A DNA stretch of 64,000 bases from Halorussus aquaticus (GCF_024218795.1 NZ_CP100403.1:1-64000); one strand, 5' to 3'; positions 45,241 to 54,352 are shown, counted from the stretch's first letter. The notes: generated by a model not told the origin, from the sequence alone. Numbers and translations: made by a program.

Positions 45241-46470
45241 CTATTTCCCGTTGTAGTAGCTTGAGAGCGATTCATGCACCCCAATCGAATCGAGAGTCTC
45301 TTCCAAGGCTGTGACGACCAACCCGAGGTCCTGCTGAAGATCATACTCGCGGTACTTCCCGCCAGCTAGTCCTTCGTTTTTCTCGGTCAAGGAGAGAATC
45401 CCAAGCATACCGAGTTCGTCAAGGTGGTCACGAAGCCAACGACCCGTATGCTCGTCGCGGCCAGCGAGCGAACAGACGTGCTGATATCTGGGGTAGATTT
45501 CGCGCGACCGGACTGGTGTTTTGCCTTCTGCGGAAAGAGTTGCAAGCGCGTAGAGGATATATCGCTCGTGGTCGTTCAAGTCCGAGATGCCTTCTTCGAT
45601 TTCTTTTTTCTCGACACGCTCAAGAGCCTCTTCGACGTGTTCTTCTTGAACGACGCCCTCGTTGTTCCCACGTGCGATATCTCCTGCAGTCAATAGCAAG
45701 TCAAGCGCGTGTCGAGCGTCCCCCGAGGCTTGTGCCCCAAGTGCAGCACACTTTGGAATCACATCGTCGGTAAGAGCGTCGTCTTTGAACGCGACATTCG
45801 CACGCTGTTTGAGGACTTCACGAAGTTCGTTTGCGTCGTAGTGTGGGAAAGAAATTGTGCGTTCACAAAGCGACGAGCGGACCTTCGGAGAGAGACGGTC
45901 TCGAAAGGTAAGGTCATTGCTGATTCCGATGACGCCGACGCGGGCGTTCTGGAGGTTTTCGTTTTCTCGGGCACGAGAAAGCTGGTAGAGGATGCTGTCC
46001 TCCCCTTGGTTGATGTGGTCGACTTCGTCAAGGACGATGAGGATTATGCCGCCACGGCTGTCAAGGTCTTGCCAGAGTTTAGCGTAGACTTCACTTTTGC
46101 TGTACCCGGATTCGGGAATATGGTCTTGAGGTGGGCGGAGAGCGTTCACGAGAGCAACGCCAACTCGGTAGCTGGTCTCGAAGCCGTCGCAATTGATGTA
46201 TGCGGTGGAGAGTGTGAGGTCGGGATATTGTTCAGCGTCTTCTTCGAGGTTTCGGAGGAGATACCGAGTTGCGGCGGTTTTTCCGACGCCGGCTTTTCCG
46301 TAGAGGAAGACGTTGTTCGGTTGTTCGCCGTAGATGACTGGTTCGAGGGCTTCATGGTACTCGTCTAATTCGTCGTCGCGGCCGACGAGGGTGTTGGGAG
46401 TATAGTCGTCAAGAAGTGCTTCGCGGTTTTCGAACGGGGTAATTGACCGCTCGAAGCTGTGTGACCCCAT
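45241..46470 (-). CDS. orc: Orc1/Cdc6 replication initiator
   Basis: 409 residues from ATG at 46470 (MGSHSFERSITPFENREALLDDYTP). AAA+ motifs: Walker A GKAGVGKT near residue 60, Walker B ILIVLDEVDH near 140, sensor I VIGISND near 180. A C-terminal winged helix (KTPVRSREIYPRYQHVCSLAGRDE) binds origin repeats. It reads away from the repeat-rich origin at 46520-47013, the standard haloarchaeal arrangement of initiator and origin. Confidence 0.93.
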   Translation of the reverse strand: MGSHSFERSITPFENREALLDDYTPNTLVGRDDELDEYHEALEPVIYGEQPNNVFLYGKAGVGKTAATRYLLRNLEEDAEQYPDLTLSTAYINCDGFETSYRVGVALVNALRPPQDHIPESGYSKSEVYAKLWQDLDSRGGIILIVLDEVDHINQGEDSILYQLSRARENENLQNARVGVIGISNDLTFRDRLSPKVRSSLCERTISFPHYDANELREVLKQRANVAFKDDALTDDVIPKCAALGAQASGDARHALDLLLTAGDIARGNNEGVVQEEHVEEALERVEKKEIEEGISDLNDHERYILYALATLSAEGKTPVRSREIYPRYQHVCSLAGRDEHTGRWLRDHLDELGMLGILSLTEKNEGLAGGKYREYDLQQDLGLVVTALEETLDSIGVHESLSSYYNGK

Positions 46471-46519
46471 GTTGGTGTTGACTAACAGAGGCCTTAATGA
46501 TAAAACCACCCGTTCCGTT

Positions 46520-47013
46520 GCTTCCTCTGCTTCCTTTGCTTATCTCGTTTAAGTAGGACACACACACCACGTTTCCTCTGCTATTGCTTCGAGTGGAACA
46601 CCTGGAGTCAGAACGGTATTTATTGAGCCAAAGTTTTAATAGGATAGCTTAGAAATAGTATCCGTAATATATTCTAATTTGGCTATTGTGTCTAGCTGGT
46701 TGGAAGACGACCCCGCTACTCTACGAGAAAGCAGAGGAAATCCGGTGTGTGTGTGTATGTCCCCGACTGACGACCGACCCTAGAGGTGATTCGCCGATAG
46801 CAAAGGAAATCCGGTGTGTGTCTTCTTCAAAACACCCTGCCGACCATATCCAAGGTCACGTCCAAAGCACCGACACACCGCGTTTCCTCTGCTTTCGAGC
46901 TAACTGTTTCCACACCTAGTGAGAAATCCCTACGTCACATAGAAATATTTCTATAAATGACTGTCTCCACACCACTTGACTGCACTTTCGTAGCAGAGGA
47001 AATCCGGTGTGTC
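46520..47013. other. Replication origin with origin-recognition repeats
   Basis: A consensus AGCAGAGGAAATCCGGTGTG recurs: plus orientation at 46730-46756, 46799-46822 and 46992-47013, minus orientation at 46556-46582 and 46873-46894. A degenerate pair lies at 46515-46540. An AT-rich stretch (about 46615-46690) between inverted copies is a good unwinding element. Short GT-runs extend some copies, like the G-strings of other ORBs. The repeats lie upstream of the Orc1/Cdc6 gene. Confidence 0.85.
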
Positions 47014-47224
47014 ACGAGTCCCGACGCTCACGTGAGGGTGCCGAATACGGACTGATCTCGCTCCGGGACGACCGGCATCGCCCGTCAGCACTCGCTGGCG
47101 GCTCGATCAATCCGGTCGGGCGACTTAATCCATTATCTCCCCCGTCATAAATGTGTAAACTCGATCCTATCGCTAATAGCTAGGTCGAGACCCCGGAAAA
47201 GAGCAGCGTATGCGGGATGTGTGA

Positions 47225-47895
47225 GATCGTTACCGTTTGTACAAGTGGTGCAAATTGTGAAATTGGTGCCGATTGTACCCTTGATAGTATATGTGGTATT
47301 GTTAGTGCGAACGCGACTACCTTCGGCGAGCTGCTGAGAGTTACTCAGTCGATAGAAGGCTAGAAATGGTGCCGTTTGTACAATTGCTACAAATTGCACA
47401 ACCGAAAACTGATTTTACGGTCTAATCCGGGGATTAGCCTAAACCAAACACCCACTACCGATTACACAATTTGTACAACTTGTAGAACTGGCACCGGTTG
47501 TGCAAAATGGGCTGATTGTATAATCGGCTGTAAATAGAACTACCCTCATCAGTAGAACCACTTTCTAATTTCCTACTTGATCGGCGTGTGTTTATGGGGC
47601 TCTTGGTGCGGTCGTTGGACATTATACAATTTGCACTGATTGGGAAAACGGCACCAATTGTACAATTGGTACCTGCTGTATCGACGAACACCTATCAATA
47701 AACTTGCCTCACAGTACAAACGGCGCAATCGTTACACATTGTGCAATCGGTTCAGCTTGTAGAATCGTTATCTGTTGCACAATCGGTGGAAATCTTTATA
47801 GAGTCTGAGTGAGCGGATTAGCTTACAAGACTTGGACTCGGCACACTCGGTACCAATTGCACAACAGCTACCGATTGTACATTCGGTATAATGTG
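47225..47895. repeat. Iteron-like array upstream of parA, candidate centromere
   Basis: Six clusters of the degenerate unit TTGTACAATTGGTACCGATTG, centred near 47255, 47380, 47490, 47650, 47750 and 47870, so spaced about 100-150 bp. Within clusters the half-unit TTGTNCAA recurs roughly every 11 or 22 bp, alternating with GGTACC/GGCACC. The region is AT-rich with no gene. It ends 22 bp before the ParA start, the usual place for a parS or an operator for the ParA partner. Confidence 0.7.
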
Positions 47896-47916
47896 CGCCG
47901 ATTCCAGAACACCCCC

Positions 47917-48837
47917 ATGACACAGAACAAACCCTCAGAGGTTCTCGAACCCTACGAGAGTATCGAGCCGGAACCGTGCGCTGTCGCCGTCAACCTGCTT
48001 AAGGGTGGGTCTGGGAAGACCACGACTGCGATCAATCTCGCCCGCGAACTCGCTCACCGGAACGAACAGGCGCTTATCGTCGACCTTGATGACAACGGCC
48101 ACATGACATTGAACCTCGGCTACGAGGACATCTACGCGAGCGCCGCCGACGAGGAAGACAACCACGCGAAGGATGTTATCGTCGACGGCGACGACCCCCG
48201 AGAACACATTGTCTCGGTTGCAGAGGGTCTCGACCTCTTCCCTGCTCATGAGGACCTCGAAACCGTTCAAAGCGCGCTCAAGGAAGCGACGATGGGGACG
48301 ACGAGACTGAAAAAGAACATCGTGGACCGACTCCTCGGCGATGAGTATGACTACATCGTTGTAGACTGCCCGGCGAATCGTGGGAAACTGAACGACAACG
48401 CAATGTACGCAACCGGGAACATTATCCTACCACTTCGCCCGGAGAACGGCTACGAGAGCGGACTAACCAATACAATGAACCGGCTTGTCAAAGAAGCACG
48501 CGAATACTTCGACCTAAACATTCTCGCCGTCGTCCCGACAGATCTTCGTGCGCGCATAGACTACGACACACGGGATCGAAGCCTACTGGAGGAGTTGAAC
48601 AACCTCGGAAATGCAGATGCGATCATCCCGAACTTTGCTCGTATCACGGATGAAGACTGGCAGGCTATCGACGCCGGTGATTACGACGGTCCCCTCCCCG
48701 GAATTCGACATCGTGGCGCTATCGACAAAGCCCACGACGTCGGTAAACCACTCCGCGACCACGACCCAGAATGTGACCAGCTTCCATATTACGCGGAACT
48801 CGCCGCAATCGTCGAAGTCGGAGAGGTGGTTCGATAA
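47917..48837 (+). CDS. parA: ParA-family partition ATPase
   Basis: 306 residues from ATG at 47917 (MTQNKPSEVLEPYE). The deviant Walker A is LLKGGSGKTTTAINLA near residue 30, followed by ALIVDLDDNGHMTLNLG and the Walker B-like YDYIVVDCPANRGKLNDNA. ParA moves plasmid copies over the nucleoid, stimulated by a centromere-binding partner. The stop overlaps the partner start (TAATG). Confidence 0.92.
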   Translation: MTQNKPSEVLEPYESIEPEPCAVAVNLLKGGSGKTTTAINLARELAHRNEQALIVDLDDNGHMTLNLGYEDIYASAADEEDNHAKDVIVDGDDPREHIVSVAEGLDLFPAHEDLETVQSALKEATMGTTRLKKNIVDRLLGDEYDYIVVDCPANRGKLNDNAMYATGNIILPLRPENGYESGLTNTMNRLVKEAREYFDLNILAVVPTDLRARIDYDTRDRSLLEELNNLGNADAIIPNFARITDEDWQAIDAGDYDGPLPGIRHRGAIDKAHDVGKPLRDHDPECDQLPYYAELAAIVEVGEVVR

Positions 48838-49247
48838 TGGGCTTCGAAGATTTAGATGAAGCCGCTGGCGAGCAATCGAAGGACAAAGACGAGGACTCAA
48901 CGTCTGAGACGACGACCTCCGAAACGGCGACTGAAACCGACTCCGAGACGACCTCCGAGCGCGAACAAGAGTCGGAACAAACTGACCCCTATGAGGAACC
49001 TGCGTTTCCGTTCGTGCAAGGCGATATGCAGACGAACGTCTACGCCCGTAAGGAAACCCGTGAAGCCCGAGAAGAAACCCAGAAGTTCGAGGTAGACCGC
49101 ATCCTCCACGAACACGGCGTGAAGAACGTGGCTGGCCGCGAACACCATGACGCAATCTTCCGGATGGCCGCCGACCATCCCGAACTCTGGGCCCGCTACA
49201 TCATGGAGGCCCGCGGCCTCGACATACCAGACGATCTCTGTGAGTGA
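48837..49247 (+). CDS. Small ParA partner, putative centromere-binding protein
   Basis: 136 residues. The N-terminal half is low-complexity Glu/Thr/Ser (about residues 8-60); the C-terminal half is ordered (PFVQGDMQTNVYARKETREAREETQKFEVDRIL ... IFRMAADHPELWARYIMEARG). Translational coupling to parA and the upstream array suggest the adaptor or ParB-analogue role. No ParB or RHH signature is visible, so this rests on position. Confidence 0.65.
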   Translation: MGFEDLDEAAGEQSKDKDEDSTSETTTSETATETDSETTSEREQESEQTDPYEEPAFPFVQGDMQTNVYARKETREAREETQKFEVDRILHEHGVKNVAGREHHDAIFRMAADHPELWARYIMEARGLDIPDDLCE

Positions 49248-49272
49248 TTTCACTCCTGATTACTTGATTGGC

Positions 49273-49349
49273 ACCGTCTGGTTAGCACGATTTGCATGAA
49301 CACAACCGCTACAACCCGCTCGTTTCTCAAATCGTGCTAACTAGACGGT
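49273..49349. repeat. 21-bp inverted repeat after the par operon
   Basis: Arms 49273-49293 (ACCGTCTGGTTAGCACGATT plus T) and 49329-49349 differ at one base and are separated by 35 bp. It begins 26 bp past the partner gene stop. Too large for a simple terminator; it may be an operator, a second centromere element or an ancient insertion end. Confidence 0.65.
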
Positions 49350-49419
49350 ACTCTTGAAGAAATAGGTGAGCGTATTTGACTGTTAGCGAGAGAAGGAGGT
49401 CAGTTGTCGAGAGCAACAA

Positions 49420-50583
49420 TTACAGAGGATTTAATTTGGAGAGTTTGCCGCCTCTCTTCGATTCCCAGTCATATCGCTGTAGACGATACATCGGTAAAAT
49501 AATCAGTATAGTTCCGATGAAGAGAACGGCTGCCGCGAATAATCCGACCCAAGCGGTGACTTCTCGGATTAGCCCCGCCGAAGAGTTGAACGCAACCTCG
49601 ATAATCCAAGGAGAGATCACAACCGTACCAAGAGACCCGAAAACGGCTGCAAGGGCTTTAGAGTTCTCTGGGTTCTCGGAGAGGTCATTGTACTCCTTGA
49701 TCTTCCCACGTGCATCCTCGGCAATACTAAATGCCGTGTCGGAATTCGATACAGGTTTGACTGTCCCATTCTGTATAAGATGAGTATGCAAGGACTCGCT
49801 CGGTGTCTGGTCACACTCACAAATTACGAAGTGAGTTGATTGGTCAATCTCCCCTGCGAAATGAAGTTGTCCTATTTCGATCTCGTCGTCTGATCTCTGA
49901 ACGTTTGTTAATCCCTCCGGATCTTCCTCAACGGAAGCATTGTGTTCTCTGATGAAAAACCGAATCATATCTTGGACGCCTTCCTTGTTACCCTGAACCG
50001 CAGGAGATTCCATGTCGGATATGTCAAAATGCCGTAGCTCCTGACAGCTCAGTAGTTCTTCTCGAAGTGTTTCCCAAAACCCGTCGTAGATGGTCTTGTA
50101 CCATGGGTATACGTGGTCTATGTTATCACCACCTGTCGGTTCAATTAACCAGAATAGCACGGCACCTTCCATCAAGTCTGGACTATCGCCATTCAGACTC
50201 TCCCCATCGAGATAGATGTAGAATGATAGTTTTCCTCGTCCCTCTGACTTAACATCCACTCTCCATTTGCTGTTATAGGGCTCTTCATCGTTGCAACGCT
50301 CTGGAGAGGAAACACTCTGGAACCACCCCCTGTTATCAAGTGCTTCGACCCACTCAGACACGATTGCCTCATCGTCCAGCACGTACTCTTCGTCGTCCCC
50401 GTTAGTATCCCGGAGGTTGAATAGACGCCGCCAGTCCCGCTCCGTATCGTCCTCAGTCAGGCTACACTCTCGGGCTTTCTCTTCCAGTTCCTCCTCCTCA
50501 AATGGATACTCGCCTAATCGGTCTCGTGCAGGGATACCGTCCATGCACTTCCGGACGAAATTCGCGGTCTTGGGCGATATCAT
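49420..50583 (-). CDS. Unknown protein with two C-terminal membrane helices (third gene of operon)
   Basis: 387 residues. Residues 1-300 are soluble and acidic with no recognised domain (a helical start, then KLSFYIYLDGESLNGDSPD and VLFWLIEPTGGD). Two hydrophobic helices follow at about 318-340 and 347-372, ending in a short basic tail (LQRYDWESKRGGK). A terminal two-helix anchor is typical of membrane effectors. The start overlaps the stop of the previous gene by four bases (ATGA). Confidence 0.7.
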   Translation of the reverse strand: MISPKTANFVRKCMDGIPARDRLGEYPFEEEELEEKARECSLTEDDTERDWRRLFNLRDTNGDDEEYVLDDEAIVSEWVEALDNRGWFQSVSSPERCNDEEPYNSKWRVDVKSEGRGKLSFYIYLDGESLNGDSPDLMEGAVLFWLIEPTGGDNIDHVYPWYKTIYDGFWETLREELLSCQELRHFDISDMESPAVQGNKEGVQDMIRFFIREHNASVEEDPEGLTNVQRSDDEIEIGQLHFAGEIDQSTHFVICECDQTPSESLHTHLIQNGTVKPVSNSDTAFSIAEDARGKIKEYNDLSENPENSKALAAVFGSLGTVVISPWIIEVAFNSSAGLIREVTAWVGLFAAAVLFIGTILIILPMYRLQRYDWESKRGGKLSKLNPL

Positions 50584-52025
50584 GCCCTATATTTGTTCTC
50601 TATACTTCTAAGGACACTTATTGGTGAGTCATGCTCCTCGTTGAGTACTGCATGGAGGTGATTCCAAAGTCGGTCAAAGTCATAATTCGGTTGCTCTAGT
50701 TTGAACTCGGCCATGTCATCGAAGAACCCGCTCACTTCACTCAAGAAGTCCGGTGAGTCATCAATGTTGGATACACTCGGATAGCTATCTGAATCGAGAC
50801 CTTGATCGATCTCGATTTTCAATAGCACCTTCCCTGCATTCGCAATTACAGATCTGTAGGCCTGCACTTCTACTTCTTGGAATGAGGGATTCTCTACCTC
50901 GAAGAACTCGTGTACAATGTTCTCCATCGCCTGTGTTTTCCTTGATTTGTAGGAGTCTGATCCATCAAGAATCATTTTTTGGAATAGCTCGTCGATGAAT
51001 TCTTCGATTAGGGATTCCACCCTTTGGAGGTTCTCCTTGTATTCCAGTATCGTTAGAAGGTGCTCGACCACAGTATCTGCGAAGTCAGGCTCAGTTGGCC
51101 TGGAGGTGGTTACGTGCCCATCGCGATACGCTCTCACCTGAACGTCGCGTGCCTTCGTACTCCCTGTGTATTCAGTATAGAACTTAACCTGGTTGATGAC
51201 TCCCTCATCCTGTGCTGGACTTACAATACCCGTTCTTGCGAGGGCTTCCGTACGGTCCCCGCGGTACTTCGCGGAAGTGAGGTTAGCGTTCCTAAAGTCA
51301 CCGAATCCGAGACCACAGTTCTTCCCGTCCATGAGATTCTGAAGGGAGAGAAGCTCGTTCTCTCCAAGCTCCATTGAGGTAGAGATTGTACCGTCCGCCC
51401 AGGTCTGTACGAGAGTGCGAATTCTGTTCCTCTCACCCTTGTCGGTTCCCGACTGAGTAATCGCGATTGCCCCCTTATCCAAATATACGCGACACTCCAC
51501 ATCGATTTGATCGCGGAATCGAATTCTTCTGTCACTAATGTCGTCTTTATCGATGTTTTCAGCGTTCTCGGTGTCCACCGTTTCAATATCCGAGAGCACA
51601 AAGAGGATATCGACAATGTTGTCTCCGTCGTACGTCTCGTATTCGAACACTCGCTCAGAGATAGTCCTTGAATCGACCTCTTCGGGGTCGTCGTCCCTGA
51701 CAATCTCCTCGAGCGACTCGACAAGAGAATTGTATTCAAGTCCCGCCGCATTATAGAACTGGAGATTCGCAGTACTCCCTTTTTGTCCAAGTTCATCGAA
51801 TAGGTCCTCGTAGAAGGCATCACGGCGGTCTTTTTCGAGTTTGTCACGAAGCACATCTATCAGGTCCGTTTTTGAGTTCCCCGTGAAATCACTCTCAACT
51901 ACTTCGGTGTTTTCGATTAGCTCTTGGATGACCCGATTATCGGTGTTCCTGAAGTCTTCCAGATTGAGGCGTCGTCGCTTCTCCGGGATGCTAGCTCCCT
52001 CCCAAAGGAAGTAGCGGCTACTCAT
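50580..52025 (-). CDS. Large unknown protein (481 aa, second gene of operon)
   Basis: Begins MSSRYFLWEGASIPEKRRRL. Residues 30-130 are charged helices. Residues 180-300 appear beta-rich (CRVYLDKGAIAITQSGT, RDVQVRAYRDGHVTTSR). The end is helical. No ATPase, nuclease or helicase motif is visible. The overlap with both neighbours implies a fixed stoichiometric complex. Native codon use and clean frame suggest a functional gene. Confidence 0.7.
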   Translation of the reverse strand: MSSRYFLWEGASIPEKRRRLNLEDFRNTDNRVIQELIENTEVVESDFTGNSKTDLIDVLRDKLEKDRRDAFYEDLFDELGQKGSTANLQFYNAAGLEYNSLVESLEEIVRDDDPEEVDSRTISERVFEYETYDGDNIVDILFVLSDIETVDTENAENIDKDDISDRRIRFRDQIDVECRVYLDKGAIAITQSGTDKGERNRIRTLVQTWADGTISTSMELGENELLSLQNLMDGKNCGLGFGDFRNANLTSAKYRGDRTEALARTGIVSPAQDEGVINQVKFYTEYTGSTKARDVQVRAYRDGHVTTSRPTEPDFADTVVEHLLTILEYKENLQRVESLIEEFIDELFQKMILDGSDSYKSRKTQAMENIVHEFFEVENPSFQEVEVQAYRSVIANAGKVLLKIEIDQGLDSDSYPSVSNIDDSPDFLSEVSGFFDDMAEFKLEQPNYDFDRLWNHLHAVLNEEHDSPISVLRSIENKYRA

Positions 52026-52374
52026 CTTCAGTCTCGTATTGTAGGACGTTTGTCCGAGAACCGATGCGCTTCAGTTCCGACTCGTATTCCCCAAGCGCAG
52101 CTATTACCTCGTCGATGACACGGTATTCCGCAAAAACTTCCTCATAGGCCGCTTCGGCGTGCTTTTTCTGTATCGTCGCGCTATCGTCTGCGTTCGCTTT
52201 GTCCTCTGCTGTCTTGATCATCGCCCTCGCCACGCTTTCCAATTGCTGTTGCATGTAGTCGGTTGTGGCTCTCCCGACCTGCGTATCGTCAGAGGTTGCT
52301 TGCTTGTGGAGTTTGTGTAGTGGATGGCGTTTTATCGGATTGGGCTCGCTATCCTGAGAGTCGCTGTCAGTCAT
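52018..52374 (-). CDS. Histone-fold-like small protein (first gene of operon)
   Basis: 118 residues. The middle (QVGRATTDYMQQQLESVARAMIKTAEDKANADDSATIQKKHAEAAYEEVF) has the helix lengths and the TIQKKHAEAA motif of a histone-fold protein, similar to archaeal histones or CENP-S/X-like subunits, preceded by a disordered acidic start. It may bind DNA or scaffold the complex. Last eight bases overlap the start of the 481-residue protein. Confidence 0.65.
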   Translation of the reverse strand: MTDSDSQDSEPNPIKRHPLHKLHKQATSDDTQVGRATTDYMQQQLESVARAMIKTAEDKANADDSATIQKKHAEAAYEEVFAEYRVIDEVIAALGEYESELKRIGSRTNVLQYETEDE

Positions 52375-52434
52375 TACTGCGCGTCTTATTTTTGAGGGGA
52401 TATATATTATGGGAAATCAACCTGTAGGTCTTAT

Positions 52435-52762
52435 AGACTGAATCGAAACGCTCTGTACAAACCGGTCAGTTCTCTTGGAACTTGCGACGTTGATACTGCG
52501 GAAGGTCGGGCACGCTGAAGCTGTAGAGACGGTTGAGACCATCCGAGCGTTCGAGAACTTCAACATCCTCCCCGTGGACAAACCCGCATTCAATGCTGCC
52601 TGTGATGGGTTCGCCCAGTACGACGACCACCAGACCTCGTTCGTTGACCACACCGGTAGTATCCTCGCTGGAAGCCGTGACATCAACCACATCTTCGCGT
52701 TCGATAGTGACTTTCGAACACTCGGATTCACCCTCGTGCCCGAGGACGTCGGGGGACTCTGA
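52435..52762 (+). pseudogene. VapC-type PIN toxin, 5'-truncated
   Basis: Encodes LLELATLILRKVGHAEAVETVETIRAFENFNILPVDKPAF ... FVDHTGSILAGSRDINHIFAFDSDFRTLGFTLVPEDV, the C-terminal two thirds of a haloarchaeal PIN toxin. The first aspartate strand and start codon are missing upstream of 52435. No antitoxin is adjacent. Confidence 0.65.
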
Positions 52763-52862
52763 CTGACGAGTTTCTGCCTGGCGAGTAGTATCTCATTCTC
52801 AGGTTGACTAACGAGGATAGAACCCGGAAACTCATTTTCAGTCGGTATTGAGAGTAATAGCG

Positions 52863-52904
52863 TTAACCAACATATGGCCGAATTGGGGGATGATTGTTGG
52901 TTAA
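52863..52904. repeat. Palindromic repeat P5
   Basis: Arms 52863-52872 and 52895-52904, 22-bp spacer. It lies in the gene-free interval 52763-53134; no open frame directly follows, so it may be a relic like P3. The rest of that interval shows nothing else. Confidence 0.85.
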
Positions 52905-53134
52905 GGCCACCAAATACTGGATGGCAGAAATGATGACGATGCTGATGGTAAGCTAAAACTACGCAGTGGTCTGTGCGAAATCTCTAGAAGGAAGCGTATT
53001 GGAATCGCATTAATTAGATTTACGACCACATTGGTGGTTTCGACGCAAATTCCAAGTGGCGTTTGTCCGGGATCATCAAACAGACTAAGAGAGATTCAGA
53101 GGTATTGAACGTACCGCAGAGTCAAACGAAGGTG

Positions 53135-53767
53135 TTAGTGGTTATAGTCGTCAACTGCAGCCTGAAGCCAGTCCGGGTACTCGATTTCACCGTCGACTGG
53201 ATGAACACCACCGTAGTCAAAGAGGCACGGGTACTCCCGCTCTTCGTGAAAACCGATATTCTCCGGAGCGTCTTCGATATGCCATCCTTCGTCTTCCAGC
53301 CATCCCTCAATTCGCTCAGGCGCATTCGAATCAACATAGTACTCTTGCCCGTTCCCGATGTACGGGAGATCGCCAGAAATAGGCGACACAGGAGTCACGC
53401 GCTTCATGAGGAGCCAACGGTACTTGTCATCCCAAGCATCAACTGGAGCAAACAGATCAGCGTCGCTGTTCCCATACACTCGGTTCCAAATTTCGACTTC
53501 ACGGTAGTTCTGCGGGGACGGGATCCCGCATATCTTTGCGACATAGAACGTCTCATGCTCCCAATCGTCGAAATAGAACTCAGTGATATATTCATCCGGG
53601 AACGGGACGATTGCGCGAGCTCCACCTCCACCAGTGAACAGTTGGAGTCCGTGTTCTTCAACAAGTTCTTGGAGTTCGCTTCTCTCCCCGCTCCAAGCCT
53701 CACAAAGGTCGTTCAGGAACTCAGACCCTTCGTCTGTGATAGTATGTTTAGCGTTTGGTGCTGTCAT
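53135..53767 (-). CDS. Protein-kinase-like (PKL fold) putative protein
   Basis: 210 residues (MTAPNAKHTITDEGSEFLNDL). The order ARAIVPFPDEYITEFYF, then FYVAKICGIPSPQNYREVEIWNRVYGNSDADLFAPVDAWDDKYRWLLMKRV resembles the N-lobe of aminoglycoside-phosphotransferase-like kinases (Lys in VAKI, Glu in REVEIW, hinge LLMKRV). Near the end PCLFDYGGVHPVDG could be the metal-binding D-x-G equivalent. No HxD catalytic loop is clear, so it may be a pseudo-kinase. Confidence 0.55.
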   Translation of the reverse strand: MTAPNAKHTITDEGSEFLNDLCEAWSGERSELQELVEEHGLQLFTGGGGARAIVPFPDEYITEFYFDDWEHETFYVAKICGIPSPQNYREVEIWNRVYGNSDADLFAPVDAWDDKYRWLLMKRVTPVSPISGDLPYIGNGQEYYVDSNAPERIEGWLEDEGWHIEDAPENIGFHEEREYPCLFDYGGVHPVDGEIEYPDWLQAAVDDYNH

Positions 53768-53815
53768 GGCTGTCGCTTCGATAATAGTATAGAAGCAGGA
53801 ATGGGGTGACGTGGG

Positions 53816-54061
53816 TCAAATCATCTTGTCGATTTCATCGAGGAAGGCTTGAAAGTCGTCCGCCCCCGCTTGATCGGCGATACTACGGAGAGTACCGGTG
53901 GACAATTCGTCGTGTAGCGGGACGCTCACGTTTCGCTTTTCCCCGGTATTTGGGTCGATGTACCGGAGCTTCACGTGGCTCCCTTCCTGATCGACCTTCC
54001 GGAAGCCCCAGTTACCGAGCGCCTTAATGATGTCTCGGCCTGAATACGTCCCTCGTGGCAC
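53816..54061 (-). CDS. hicA: HicA mRNA-interferase toxin
   Basis: 81 residues from GTG at 54061 (MPRGTYSGRDII); an ATG at 54097 would add 12 residues. The dsRBD-like fold is marked by GRDIIKALGNWGFRKVDQEGSHVKLRY with the catalytic histidine in GSHVKL. HicA cleaves mRNA and is neutralised by HicB encoded just upstream. Confidence 0.88.
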   Translation of the reverse strand: MPRGTYSGRDIIKALGNWGFRKVDQEGSHVKLRYIDPNTGEKRNVSVPLHDELSTGTLRSIADQAGADDFQAFLDEIDKMI

Positions 54062-54130
54062 TACCAGTTTATACCGGGGCTCGGCATAAAAAGTCACCCG
54101 TTCGGGCGCGTGCGCGTGAGAGGCGGTCGG

Positions 54131-54352
54131 TTATAGCCAAGGGGCCGTAGACTCTTCCACGACGTCGTCTTCCTCTGGAACCGGACGTTCGTGGAGCTCA
54201 AGGGCCTCAGCTAGGTTTGCAAGGGCTTCAGCCTTTGTTTCCCCTTGGCTCGCAACCCCTGATTCTTCGTCTTTGGCGACGTACCACCCGTCACTCCGGG
54301 TAATAACGACAGTCTCGCCATCGCCATTGGGGTTGCGAGATTGAACTCCCAT
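54131..54352 (-). CDS. hicB: HicB antitoxin
   Basis: 73 residues from ATG at 54352 (MGVQSRNPNGDGETVVITRSDGWYVAKDEESGVASQGETKAEALANLAEALELH). The EEGGYVA...S.G.T..EAL.NL.EA pattern of HicB is conserved. No DNA-binding tail is present. Antitoxin first, toxin 69 bp downstream. Confidence 0.85.
   Translation of the reverse strand: MGVQSRNPNGDGETVVITRSDGWYVAKDEESGVASQGETKAEALANLAEALELHERPVPEEDDVVEESTAPWL

Noticed and set aside
45709..46368. 219-codon plus-strand frame inside the Orc1/Cdc6 gene
   Set aside because: Antisense to Walker motifs; shadow.
47225..47895. CRISPR array
   Set aside because: The repeats are short, degenerate and clustered with 11-bp phasing, without uniform repeats and spacers or cas genes; interpreted as iterons.
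53063..53809. 248-codon plus-strand frame
   Set aside because: It overlaps the acidic minus-strand protein at 53135-53767, is hydrophobic/basic, and has no recognisable motif; judged an antisense shadow.
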